Assembly (NCBI GenBank): GCA_046757725.1
Contig: JBHHYU010000094.1
Coordinates: 1 to 11,264 of the forward strand
DNA: 11,264 bases
Direction of reading: 5' to 3'
Source of the DNA: JBHHYU01 sp046757725
GTDB lineage: Bacteria > Desulfobacterota > Binatia > UBA9968
Of this stretch, positions 1-6,481 are shown piece by piece; position 1 is the first letter of the stretch; each line of letters opens with the position of its first letter. The notes beneath the pieces were generated by a model. It was not told the DNA's origin and searched no databases. It saw only the letters and a program-made list of their open reading frames with translations. The translations under genes were made by a program, and so were the position numbers.

Positions 1-618
1 CGAAGAGCGGGCCATACGGGTAGCAACGGCAGAGTAACGGTAGCCTGTCGCCAGGGCAGGCCAGATAAGCTGGGAGAGATTCGCCCATGGGTCCACCCAT
101 ATGGGCGTATAGAACATAGGCGGGACCCATTGGAAGTAGATCAGGAGGAAAAGGATCATGAGGATCCCAAGCCAGAACGAGGGCATGGCCAGCCCGGCAA
201 TGCTGAAGATCCGGATAACGTAATCGACCCATGTGTCTTGCTTCAGAGCCGCCAGGGTCCCCAACGGAATGGAGATGAGGATGGCCACCAGGGTAGCCAT
301 GATGGCGACCTGAAGGCTGAGCTGGAGCCGAATTGCAATCTCGTAAGTGATGGGGCGACCTGTCCACATAGAGATCCCGAAGTCCATGTGTAAAATGCCC
401 CACATCCAGTTCACAAACTGCTGCCAGACGGGCTTGTCCAGTCCCAGACGTGCCCGTTCCGCTGTCAGGACCTCTTCCGTGACGTAGCCCCCTTCGCTTG
501 TGAGTCTAAGCTCGACGATATCGCCCGGGATCACCCGCATCAGGAAAAAGATGAAAAGAGCAACCCCAAGGAGGGTAGGAATCATCAGGAGAAAACGCTT
601 GACGATGTATTGAAGCAA
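1..618 (-). CDS. ABC transporter permease, DppB/OppB type (3' end cut off by window)
   Basis: Inner-membrane permease subunit of a peptide/nickel-type ABC importer; it would form the translocation channel with a DppC-like partner. I translated it by hand: 206 codons are open from a TTG at 618-616 to the window edge. The N-terminus (MLQYIVKRFLLMIPTLLGVA) is the family hallmark, with membrane segment 1 at about residues 9-28, then the PGD motif (31-33), segment 2 at about 100-122, segment 3 at about 135-162, and a fourth beginning near 184. The window ends at TRMARSS, just where the EAA loop that contacts the ATPases should begin. TTG is preferred because an in-frame TGA lies six bases upstream and the first ATG (residue 12) would remove half of segment 1. 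The ribosome site is poor (GAAAG, 3 nt before TTG) and sits just after a terminator T-run. The family call is secure; the substrate is unknown. Confidence 0.9.
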   Translation of the reverse strand, partial: MLQYIVKRFLLMIPTLLGVALFIFFLMRVIPGDIVELRLTSEGGYVTEEVLTAERARLGLDKPVWQQFVNWMWGILHMDFGISMWTGRPITYEIAIRLQLSLQVAIMATLVAILISIPLGTLAALKQDTWVDYVIRIFSIAGLAMPSFWLGILMILFLLIYFQWVPPMFYTPIWVDPWANLSQLIWPALATGYRYSAVATRMARSS

Positions 619-626
619 TGGCTTTC

Positions 627-674
627 AAAAAAGGAGGTGGCCCGCCGCTTCCCCTCGGGCTGCGGGCCACCTCC
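627..674 (-). terminator. Intrinsic terminator between binding protein and permease genes
   Basis: On the minus strand a perfect 13-bp GC-rich stem (662-674 paired with 633-645, GGAGGTGGCCCGC and its complement, loop 646-661) is followed directly by six T residues (632-627). This is a classic Rho-independent terminator. It lies 46 nt after the binding-protein stop codon and only 8 nt before the permease TTG. Transcripts ending here would carry the upstream genes without the permease, so permease expression must depend on readthrough. Confidence 0.85.
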
Positions 675-690
675 AATAGGCAGCGCTTTT

Positions 691-714
691 GGCTAAGCGA
701 GGATATGCTTAGCC
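691..714 (-). other. Stem-loop just after the binding-protein stop codon
   Basis: A perfect 8-bp inverted repeat, GGCTAAGC (691-698) and GCTTAGCC (707-714), with an 8-nt loop. On the minus strand it begins 5 nt after the stop codon of the solute-binding protein gene and is followed by AAAA rather than T, so it is not itself a terminator. A role in protecting the upstream message from 3' exonucleases is a plausible inference, as described for other binding-protein transcripts. Confidence 0.6.
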
Positions 715-719
715 GCGAA

Positions 720-2336
720 CTACTTTTCAGCCAGCCAGACGTCCCTTAGGTCCTGGTTGAGGTAGTGGCTGGGAAGTTGCTTCCAACCCCTCACCTTGGC
801 CCAGTGGGGATTGATCTTGTACCACCAGAGAGTAGGGAAAGTATAGACCTTCTCGTCCAGCACTCTTTTCTCAAAAGTGCGGATCAGTTTCAGGCGCTTT
901 TTAAGGCTCTTGGCGCGGCTCTGCTTCTCATAGAGAGAGTCCAAGACCGAATCTTTGAACCGAGAGTAGTTTGCCCCACTCTTCCCTGCGGAGAGGAACT
1001 TGAAGAGCTGGAGATCCGGCTCGTCCATAAAGCCGCACTCCCAGTCCATGATGGTATCAAAGTTCCCTTTTTTCCGATCGGAGAAAAACGGCCCTTTCTC
1101 CTCGACCTTCTGTTCCACCTTGAGTCCAACCTGGCGCCACTGATCGATGAGCCAGATCCCCAAGTGGCCGTAAGGCATCGGCAGGTCACGGTTCTTGAAG
1201 GTGAACTTCAATCCTTCAGCACCGGCCTTCTTAAGCAGGCTGCGAGCCTTCTTGCGGGAAGCCTTGATGTCCTTGCTAAAACCGGTAAGCTTTGTGAGCT
1301 CTTTTTCGCTCATAGCGAATGTGGATCCGGGACGCAGCAGACCCCCTACCGGCTTCACGATGGCGATTTTCGAAAGTGCCTTCGACCCCCCCCACCGGTC
1401 CAGGGCCAAACTCAGGGCCTTGCGAACCCGAACATCGTTGAAGGGTGGCTTCTCGTTGTTGATGGCAACAGATAGGTAGCAAAGCCATGGACCCTGCTGG
1501 ACTTTGGCTTTGTTTCCAAGGGATTTGACGATTTTGTCGCGGCCGGCCGGAGAGAAGCCTCGGAACTCGATCAGGGCGCGTCCTCCTCGAATCGCGTCCA
1601 CCCGGGCCGACGTGGATTTGATGAAAATGGCCTTGTAGCTGTCTAGATAAGGTCGGCCTTTCACAAAGTAGTCCTTGTTCTTCACACCAATCCAGTGGGA
1701 CCCGGGCACGTACTCCTTGAACTTGAAGGGACCGGTTCCCATGATGTGGCTTTTATACCAGTTCGGGTCTTTCTTAAGAATGTCCGCCTTGTAAATGAAA
1801 TTCCAAGGGGAGGCCAAATTGGCGAGCATTGAACCAGCAGGCCACTTCAGGTGGAACACCACGGTGCTGTCGTTCGGGGCCGCTACAGACTTGACCATCA
1901 GATAGGAGCCCTGGCGGGCGCTGACAACACCCTTGGGTGGAAAGATGATCTTGTCGTAGGAGGCCTTGATGTCGCGCGCCGTTAGAAGCGAACCGTCATG
2001 GAACTTGACTCCCTTGTGGATCTTAAAGGTGTAGGTAAGACCGTCTTTTGAGATTTTCCAACTCTTCGCCAGATCGCCTACAATCTTGGGATAATGCCAC
2101 TGGTCGAACTTGAGCAGGAGGCTGTAATGCGGAGCCACAGGATGAATCAAGGCGAAGGTGTTCTCCCGATGGCCATCGAACGAGGGCGGATCTTTGGGTA
2201 CGGCCATGACCAACTGCCCTCCGTAGCGTGGCTTTTCCGCAGTCAGTCCCAGAGGAGAGAGAGTTGCAAAAGTCAACAAGGCCATCACAGCAGCAGTGAG
2301 GACCATATTCCAGCTTAGTTTTCTAGGCCTTCTCAT
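720..2336 (-). CDS. Periplasmic solute-binding protein, family 5 (DppA/OppA-like)
   Basis: Captures the substrate in the periplasm and delivers it to the permease pair. It is 538 residues, normal for the family. A basic n-region (RRPRK) and hydrophobic core (about 10-32) form a Sec signal peptide with likely cleavage near A33. There is no lipobox Cys, so the protein should be soluble and periplasmic. The family-5 signature follows: an SWKISKDGLTYTF segment and KGVKFHDGSLLTARDI, which is the usual GVKFHDG..LTA.D box. The ATG is well supported by a strong ribosome site, AGGAGGTG, 4 nt upstream. It lies downstream of two ABC ATPase genes and upstream of a permease. Family-5 proteins bind di- and oligopeptides, nickel, heme, opines, sugars and other solutes, so the substrate cannot be read from sequence alone. 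Confidence 0.93.
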   Translation of the reverse strand: MRRPRKLSWNMVLTAAVMALLTFATLSPLGLTAEKPRYGGQLVMAVPKDPPSFDGHRENTFALIHPVAPHYSLLLKFDQWHYPKIVGDLAKSWKISKDGLTYTFKIHKGVKFHDGSLLTARDIKASYDKIIFPPKGVVSARQGSYLMVKSVAAPNDSTVVFHLKWPAGSMLANLASPWNFIYKADILKKDPNWYKSHIMGTGPFKFKEYVPGSHWIGVKNKDYFVKGRPYLDSYKAIFIKSTSARVDAIRGGRALIEFRGFSPAGRDKIVKSLGNKAKVQQGPWLCYLSVAINNEKPPFNDVRVRKALSLALDRWGGSKALSKIAIVKPVGGLLRPGSTFAMSEKELTKLTGFSKDIKASRKKARSLLKKAGAEGLKFTFKNRDLPMPYGHLGIWLIDQWRQVGLKVEQKVEEKGPFFSDRKKGNFDTIMDWECGFMDEPDLQLFKFLSAGKSGANYSRFKDSVLDSLYEKQSRAKSLKKRLKLIRTFEKRVLDEKVYTFPTLWWYKINPHWAKVRGWKQLPSHYLNQDLRDVWLAEK

Positions 2337-2340
2337 TGGA

Positions 2341-2348
2341 CACCTCCT
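2341..2348 (-). promoter_or_regulatory. Strong ribosome binding site of the binding-protein gene
   Basis: AGGAGGTG on the minus strand, 4 nt before the ATG at 2336. It is the strongest Shine-Dalgarno match in the operon. The permease and the OppF-type ATPase have little or none, which fits the usual excess of binding protein over the other subunits. Confidence 0.75.
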
Positions 2349-2430
2349 AAATGATATTAATCAATAAACTTATTTCCCCGGTACTCTCACCCCGAAACTC
2401 GCGAAAACCAGCCTCTTTTACCGTCCTAGA

Positions 2431-2461
2431 CCTATTCCTTCTTCCCTTGCTGTGTCAAGGG
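2431..2461 (-). promoter_or_regulatory. Possible internal promoter with inverted repeat before the binding-protein gene
   Basis: In the 140-bp gap between the OppF-type gene and the binding-protein gene, the minus strand has a perfect TTGACA (2458-2453). About 16 bp further on lies AATAGG (2436-2431), a poor -10 match (3 of 6). The TTGACA is inside a 6-bp inverted repeat, CCCTTG (2444-2449) and CAAGGG (2456-2461). It could be a promoter with an operator, a simple hairpin, or chance. Confidence 0.28.
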
Positions 2462-2476
2462 CTAAAAACCAGTTTT

Positions 2477-3487
2477 TTAGACGCGGTTGCAGGCCACCCA
2501 ATGCTGGGGTGTAATCTCTCTGAGCTCGGGAACTGCCTTGCCGCAATCCTCAATGGCGATGGGACAGCGGGGATGAAAGACGCACCCGGACGGTGGGTTT
2601 AAAGCACTTGAGACCTCTCCTCTGAGAACCGTGCGTTCTCGCTTGATTTCCACTAATGGGTCCGGAATGGGAACAGCCGAGAGGAGCGCCTTGGTATACG
2701 GGTGTTGCGGGCTGTCGTACAGCTCTTGGCGGTCGGCGATCTCAACAACCTTTCCCAAGTACATGACCACAATCCGGCTGCTGATGTGGCGCACCACCGA
2801 GAGATCGTGCGCTATAAAGAGATAGGTGAGGGCGAATCGTTCCTGCAACTCCTCGAGGAGGTTAATGATCTGGGCCTGAATGGAGACGTCTAGTGCCGAG
2901 ATCGGCTCATCACAGACAATAAACTTTGGTTCAAGGGCTAATGCGCGGGCGATGCCGACCCTCTGTCTTTGACCACCGCTAAGCTCATGGGGATAGCGGT
3001 CCGCCATGAACTCATTCAGCCCCGCCACCGTGAGGAGCTCGGCCACCCGATCCCGACACTCACTTCCATTTTGTACCATCCGGTGGACTCGAATCGGCTC
3101 ACCGATGATCTGGCCGATGGTCATCCGTGGGTTAAGAGAGCTGTAAGGGTCTTGGAAGACGATCTGCATTCGCCGTCGTAAAGGACGAAGCTGGTTATCA
3201 GACATCTTTGCCAGGTCCTGACCTTCGAACAAGATACTGCCTTCGGTAGGACGATCCAGCTGGAGAATACAACGCCCGGTCGTTGTCTTACCGCAGCCCG
3301 ATTCCCCCACGAGACCCAAGGTCTCCCCACGTTGAATGGAAAAACTGACATCGTCCACAGCTTTAACCCAACCGCGCACGCGCTGGGTGATCAACCCGCT
3401 GTAGACCGGAAAGTGCTTCTTCAGGCCGCGAACCTCTAGGATGGCTGGGTTTCGAGTTTCGAGTTTCGAGTTTCGAGTTTCAACCAT
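2477..3487 (-). CDS. ABC transporter ATPase, OppF/DppF type
   Basis: Cytoplasmic ATPase that pairs with the OppD-type subunit to power import. It is 336 residues with all nucleotide-binding motifs intact: Walker A GESGCGKTT (61-69), Q-loop FQDP (111-114), signature LSGGQ (169-173), Walker B FIVCDE (189-194), D-loop SALD and switch His227. The C-terminal oligopeptide-transporter domain has four cysteines (302, 308, 315, 333) in the GC.F.PRC......C pattern that holds an iron-sulfur cluster in some relatives. The N-terminus is odd: residues 3-13 (ETRNSKLETRN) are encoded by a 7-bp tandem repeat, and normal family sequence starts only at about AILEVRGLKK. No other ATG, GTG or TTG lies between, and no Shine-Dalgarno is visible, so the ATG at 3487 is the only reasonable start. 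It follows the OppD-type gene by 37 bp. Confidence 0.93.
   Translation of the reverse strand: MVETRNSKLETRNPAILEVRGLKKHFPVYSGLITQRVRGWVKAVDDVSFSIQRGETLGLVGESGCGKTTTGRCILQLDRPTEGSILFEGQDLAKMSDNQLRPLRRRMQIVFQDPYSSLNPRMTIGQIIGEPIRVHRMVQNGSECRDRVAELLTVAGLNEFMADRYPHELSGGQRQRVGIARALALEPKFIVCDEPISALDVSIQAQIINLLEELQERFALTYLFIAHDLSVVRHISSRIVVMYLGKVVEIADRQELYDSPQHPYTKALLSAVPIPDPLVEIKRERTVLRGEVSSALNPPSGCVFHPRCPIAIEDCGKAVPELREITPQHWVACNRV
3450..3481. repeat. 7-bp tandem repeat (TTTCGAG, about 4.6 copies) at the start of the OppF-type gene
   Basis: Four perfect copies of TTTCGAG on the plus strand (GAAACTC family on the minus strand) at 3450-3477, plus a partial TTTC. A further isolated TTTCGAG lies just upstream of the gene at 3500-3506. 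The array is inside the reading frame, starting two codons after the ATG. Seven is not a multiple of three, so gain or loss of one unit would shift the frame of the ATPase gene. Confidence 0.9.
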
Positions 3488-3524
3488 ACAAGCTTTGCGT
3501 TTCGAGCTGACTGGAAAATAAAAA

Positions 3525-4520
3525 TTAGGGACTTGAAACTTCCTGATTCAAAGTCTCCGCCTCCCAGCAGGCCGACCGGTGGGCCTTACGCACCTCTCTC
3601 AAGGGTGGCACTTCATTCGCGCACCTCTCGACAGCGGATTTGCAGCGCGGTCGGAAGCTACACCCATCGGGTAGATCCCAGAGATCCGGTGGCTGCCCTT
3701 CAATGGGATTGAGCTTGGCCTTGCGTGGCTGATCTAAGCGTGGCACGGAGCCAAGGAGGCCGATCGTATAGGGATGCCGCGGATTCTGGTAGATTTCTCT
3801 CGCGCTCGCACTCTCGATAACCTTGCCGGCATACATGACGTGGACCCGGTCCGCATAACGGGCCACCACCCCAAGGTTATGGGTGATGACCATCAGCGCC
3901 ACACCGAATTTCTGGGATAGGCCACGCATCAACTCTAAGATCTGGGCCTGGATAGTCACATCCAGAGCCGTTGTGGGCTCGTCGGCCAGGATCAGCTTGG
4001 GGTTACAGCTAAGGGCGATGGCGATCATCACCCGTTGACGCATACCGCCACTAAGCTGGTGCGGATAATCCGAGGCCCTCCGCTCAGGATCAGGTATGCC
4101 CACGAGATGTAGAAGCTCCAACGCTCGGCTTTTGGCCTCTTCTTTAGATACGGGCTGATGGGCTTCAACCGTTTCCGTAATCTGTCTCTCGATCGTCAGT
4201 ACCGGATTGAGTGAGGTCATGGGTTCCTGAAATACCATGGAGATCCCTTTGCCTCTGATCTTGCGCATTTCGTCCCCATCGAGCTTGAGAAGGTCCCTTC
4301 CCTCAAACTGAATCTCACCACCCACAATGGATCCTTGGGGTCTCGGGACGAGGCGCATGATGGACAATGCACTCATCGTCTTGCCACAGCCGCTCTCCCC
4401 AACAAGGGCCACAGTCTCACCTGCCTTCACATCGTAAGAAACTCCATCCACAGCCTTCACAACGCCCTGTGAGGTATAAAAATAGGTCTTGAGATCGCGC
4501 ACTTCTAACAGGTCAGGCAT
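3525..4520 (-). CDS. ABC transporter ATPase, OppD/DppD type
   Basis: Cytoplasmic ATPase that dimerises with the OppF-type subunit beneath the permeases. It is 331 residues. Motifs seen: Walker A GESGCGKT (41-48), Q-loop FQEP (Q98), signature LSGGM (156-160), Walker B LILADE (176-181), SALD-equivalent TALDV, and switch His214. LSGGM instead of LSGGQ is usual for OppD/DppD proteins. The C-terminal domain carries four cysteines (287, 293, 300, 318) in the GCSFRPRC......C arrangement linked to an iron-sulfur cluster in related subunits. The start ATG has AGGA 9 nt upstream. It lies 53 bp after the flavoprotein gene and 37 bp before its partner ATPase, which suggests cotranscription. Confidence 0.94.
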   Translation of the reverse strand: MPDLLEVRDLKTYFYTSQGVVKAVDGVSYDVKAGETVALVGESGCGKTMSALSIMRLVPRPQGSIVGGEIQFEGRDLLKLDGDEMRKIRGKGISMVFQEPMTSLNPVLTIERQITETVEAHQPVSKEEAKSRALELLHLVGIPDPERRASDYPHQLSGGMRQRVMIAIALSCNPKLILADEPTTALDVTIQAQILELMRGLSQKFGVALMVITHNLGVVARYADRVHVMYAGKVIESASAREIYQNPRHPYTIGLLGSVPRLDQPRKAKLNPIEGQPPDLWDLPDGCSFRPRCKSAVERCANEVPPLREVRKAHRSACWEAETLNQEVSSP

Positions 4521-4573
4521 AGCGCATTATCCTACTTACTTAAGGATGTATGGTTTTCAGAGAGCATGAACCA

Positions 4574-6052
4574 TCAGGAACGATTGGGTTTGCCGACAAA
4601 ACCGGATCCGAAGCCGGCCTCTTGAGCCCCCCACGCCCCTGCGACACGACCGCTAATAATCGACGGGCCCAGCATGGTCCCTTCCAGCCCCGCCGAGCCG
4701 TTGATATGCCCACCTGCCATGCCTGTTAGTTCCCCAGCAGCGTAGAGGCCGGGAATGATTTCAAAGTGTTTATTGAGCACACGGCAGTGCATATCGCTCT
4801 TGACCCCGCCAAAGTTTTTGCGCGCGAGAGGAAAAAATTGAATAGCATAGAACGGTGGGGTCGCAATTTTTTTGCAATCGGTAAGAGATTTGCCAAATTC
4901 GGGATCTCTTTCGAGGCCATCTTCACAGGCCCGGTTATATTGCTCCACTGTAGCCAGAAAGGCAGGGAGATCAACCTTAATCTTGTGTCCTAGTTCGGAT
5001 AAGGTGTCCGCCTTTCGGATATGGGGTGAGTTCGCCAGCAATGCCTCGACCTTTTCACGGATGACTGCATCACCCCTTCGATAGTAGGGATCAGAGACCT
5101 CCATGCCGGCGGCCATGGGAGCGTCTAGCAGGGCCCACGCGTGGGGTGGATCTTGAGCCATGAGGGCAGGGGTCGCCGAGGCCCCGCCGGAGCGCGACTC
5201 GTTGTGAAAGCGGTGGCCTTGCTGATTGATCCAGATACTACCGGGAATCTTCCGTATGACGAGACCGCGTTTTCCGCCGGGATCACGGTAATCGGGGGTG
5301 GCGTATGCATAGAACCAGATATGATTCATATGGGTCAGATGTCCGCCGATTTCTCGAACGAGTTTGTGCCCGATGCCCGTAGCCCCGACCCCGGCACCCG
5401 CGAGAATTTTGTAACCTTTCAATTCGGGCTTGGCTTCTAGGACCATATCCAGGTTTGCGTTGAAACCGCCAGTGGCTAGCAGCAGTACCTTGCTTTGAAT
5501 CACGATTGGTTGTCCATCCTGAAGTTTCGTTACTTCAAGCCCGCATACCCTCCCTTTCTTCGTGAGGATCTTGCCGGCCCTGTAAGCGGTTAGGATATCC
5601 GTGGTTGCCTGCTTTCGCACGGCATCAATCAAGGTGGTCGTGATTCCCAGTCCGTTATGGAGCGGTCTGTGCCAACGAGGGACGCGGTTGCCTTCGTGTA
5701 ACCTCAGGTCGATCCACTGGGTACCGAGATTCTCAGCCCAGAAGTAGAGGTCATGGAGAGAATGTTCGATATAAAAACGTGCCCACGGCTCATCGGCAGA
5801 GCCTCTCCCCCATTTAACCCAGTCTTCGAACGCGTTATCAGGAGTATCATGAAACCCTCGGGCCTGCTGCAGGGGACTTCCAACGATGAAACAACCGCCA
5901 CCGGAAATGATCGACGATCCGCCCAGGGTCTCGTTCTGTTCCACCATTGTGACCCTGGCCCCCGCTTTGTTGGCCTCAATGGCAGCGGCAAGCCCAGCCC
6001 CCCCGGTACCAATAATGGCGACGTCGGTAACCAAACTCTTTTGTGCGGTCAT
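4574..6052 (-). CDS. FAD-dependent oxidoreductase, fumarate reductase/3-ketosteroid dehydrogenase superfamily
   Basis: Flavoprotein of the FAD_binding_2 type; members reduce or oxidise C-C bonds next to carboxyl or keto groups. It is 492 residues. The N-terminal Rossmann fold has GTGGAG (15-20) with acidic E38 for the ribose, then GGSS (44-47). A second FAD contact is ATGGF (193-197). The C-terminal FAD motif runs from AAGEL (438-442) through GGHINGSAGLEGTMLGP to SGRVAG (468-472). The RFHNES segment (281-286) aligns with the capping-domain region that holds the catalytic Arg in fumarate reductases. There is no signal peptide, heme motif or flavin-transferase site, so it is probably a soluble cytoplasmic enzyme. 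The ATG has AGGAG 6 nt upstream. It is first in the operon with the ABC importer, so it may act on the imported solute; the substrate is not known. Confidence 0.85.
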   Translation of the reverse strand: MTAQKSLVTDVAIIGTGGAGLAAAIEANKAGARVTMVEQNETLGGSSIISGGGCFIVGSPLQQARGFHDTPDNAFEDWVKWGRGSADEPWARFYIEHSLHDLYFWAENLGTQWIDLRLHEGNRVPRWHRPLHNGLGITTTLIDAVRKQATTDILTAYRAGKILTKKGRVCGLEVTKLQDGQPIVIQSKVLLLATGGFNANLDMVLEAKPELKGYKILAGAGVGATGIGHKLVREIGGHLTHMNHIWFYAYATPDYRDPGGKRGLVIRKIPGSIWINQQGHRFHNESRSGGASATPALMAQDPPHAWALLDAPMAAGMEVSDPYYRRGDAVIREKVEALLANSPHIRKADTLSELGHKIKVDLPAFLATVEQYNRACEDGLERDPEFGKSLTDCKKIATPPFYAIQFFPLARKNFGGVKSDMHCRVLNKHFEIIPGLYAAGELTGMAGGHINGSAGLEGTMLGPSIISGRVAGAWGAQEAGFGSGFVGKPNRS

Positions 6053-6090
6053 TTCGAACTCCTGGATGAGTGGCCAAAGTCTAAGAATCG

Positions 6091-6122
6091 TTTATCACCG
6101 GGCTCCATCTTGAGTCAACTCA
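6091..6122 (-). promoter_or_regulatory. Candidate promoter and palindromic operator of the flavoprotein-transporter operon
   Basis: On the minus strand TTGACT (6118-6113) is separated by 16 bp from GATAAA (6096-6091), giving a start site about 30 nt before the flavoprotein ATG. A 12-bp palindrome, TGAGTCAACTCA (6111-6122), covers the -35 box exactly. It is flanked by two copies of CCGGGCTC (6098-6105 and 6125-6132). A regulator bound here would block polymerase. The box matches are seen; the regulatory role is inferred. Confidence 0.42.
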
Positions 6123-6281
6123 GTCCGGGCTCTCTGTCAAAAAGAGTGGTTCCTCAGGAGAAAACCTTCCGGCCTGAGTCAATAAGTCTGTGCCTCGACG
6201 GCCACCCTCCCGTCCCCTTTGGGTGAGCTCTCCAACGGCCTGGGGGGCATGCTCCGAAGAAAGGGAGACGTCAAACCGTGA

Positions 6282-6323
6282 TCGTGCTCGAAGCTCGTGC
6301 TCGGTGTCGAACACGAGGCACGA
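6282..6323. repeat. Hairpin with direct repeats of TCGTGCTCG
   Basis: TCGTGCTCG occurs twice (6282-6290 and 6295-6303), followed by an inverted partner CGAGGCACGA (6314-6323). The inner copy folds as CTCGTG (6294-6299) against CACGAG (6312-6317), then TCG against CGA around a GTGT loop with one mismatch. The outer copy pairs with the same right arm with one bulge, so two alternative foldings compete. No T-run follows on either strand, so it is not an intrinsic terminator. Confidence 0.6.
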
Positions 6324-6330
6324 AATGGGT

Positions 6331-6367
6331 TCCCGGTGAGGAGCGGGCCCCCTGCGCCTCAGTGGGA
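6331..6367. repeat. Long GC-rich hairpin in the divergent region
   Basis: Outer stem TCCC (6331-6334) with GGGA (6364-6367), a 2x2 internal loop, TGAGG (6337-6341) with CCTCA (6357-6361), one A-G mismatch, and an inner five-pair stem closing on a CCC loop (6348-6350). In all about 14 pairs lie in 37 nt. There is no T-run beside it. It directly follows the hairpin at 6282-6323, giving two consecutive structures. Confidence 0.6.
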
Positions 6368-6451
6368 ACACCACACTTCTTACGATACAGCGAGCAGTCC
6401 GAAAAATCTTTTCTATCCCTGCAGTTAGCAGCTTGAGCCCGTAAAGGGAAC

Positions 6452-6479
6452 TTGTTAAGTTTGATTTTGGGTTTTTAAT
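6452..6479 (+). promoter_or_regulatory. Candidate promoter of the DUF309-mfd pair
   Basis: TTGTTA (6452-6457) and TTTAAT (6474-6479), 16 bp apart, match the sigma-70 boxes 4/6 and 5/6. The -10 box ends only 2 nt before the ATG at 6482, so this promoter would start inside the gene or give an essentially leaderless message. An alternative with TTGAGC (6433-6438) and a weak -10 near 6456 would leave a short leader. No Shine-Dalgarno precedes 6482. The two readings cannot be separated by eye. Confidence 0.3.
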
Positions 6480-6481
6480 TT

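Larger units (their letters stand above)
6053..6481. other. Divergent intergenic region, no convincing gene
   Basis: This is 429 bp between the leftward flavoprotein operon and the rightward DUF309-mfd pair. Open frames here lack family features and ribosome sites and look like chance. The region carries the operon promoter/operator candidate near 6091-6122, an inverted repeat CTCAGG (6153-6158) with CCTGAG (6173-6178), two stronger hairpins at 6282-6367, and an AT-rich 40 bp just before 6482. Confidence 0.7.

Noticed and set aside
627..640. AAAAAAGGAGGTGG on the plus strand, a perfect-looking ribosome site
   Set aside because: No plus-strand gene follows. The motif is the complement of the terminator T-run and stem of the minus-strand operon.
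765..1475. A 236-codon open frame on the plus strand
   Set aside because: It is the antisense of the solute-binding protein gene, has no recognisable domain, and the minus-strand product carries clear family signatures across the same interval.
2462..2480. Inverted repeat CTAAAAA/TTTTTTAG at the OppF-type stop codon
   Set aside because: The stem is almost all A-T with no GC-rich core, so it is unlikely to terminate transcription. It is probably chance around the stop codon.
3450..3481. Possible CRISPR or satellite array
   Set aside because: The units are 7 bp with no spacers. It is a simple tandem repeat, reported as such.
6120..6374. An 84-codon minus-strand frame in the divergent region
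   Set aside because: It is low in hydrophobic structure and rich in Arg and Pro, has no ribosome site, runs through the hairpins, and shows no domain. It looks like chance.
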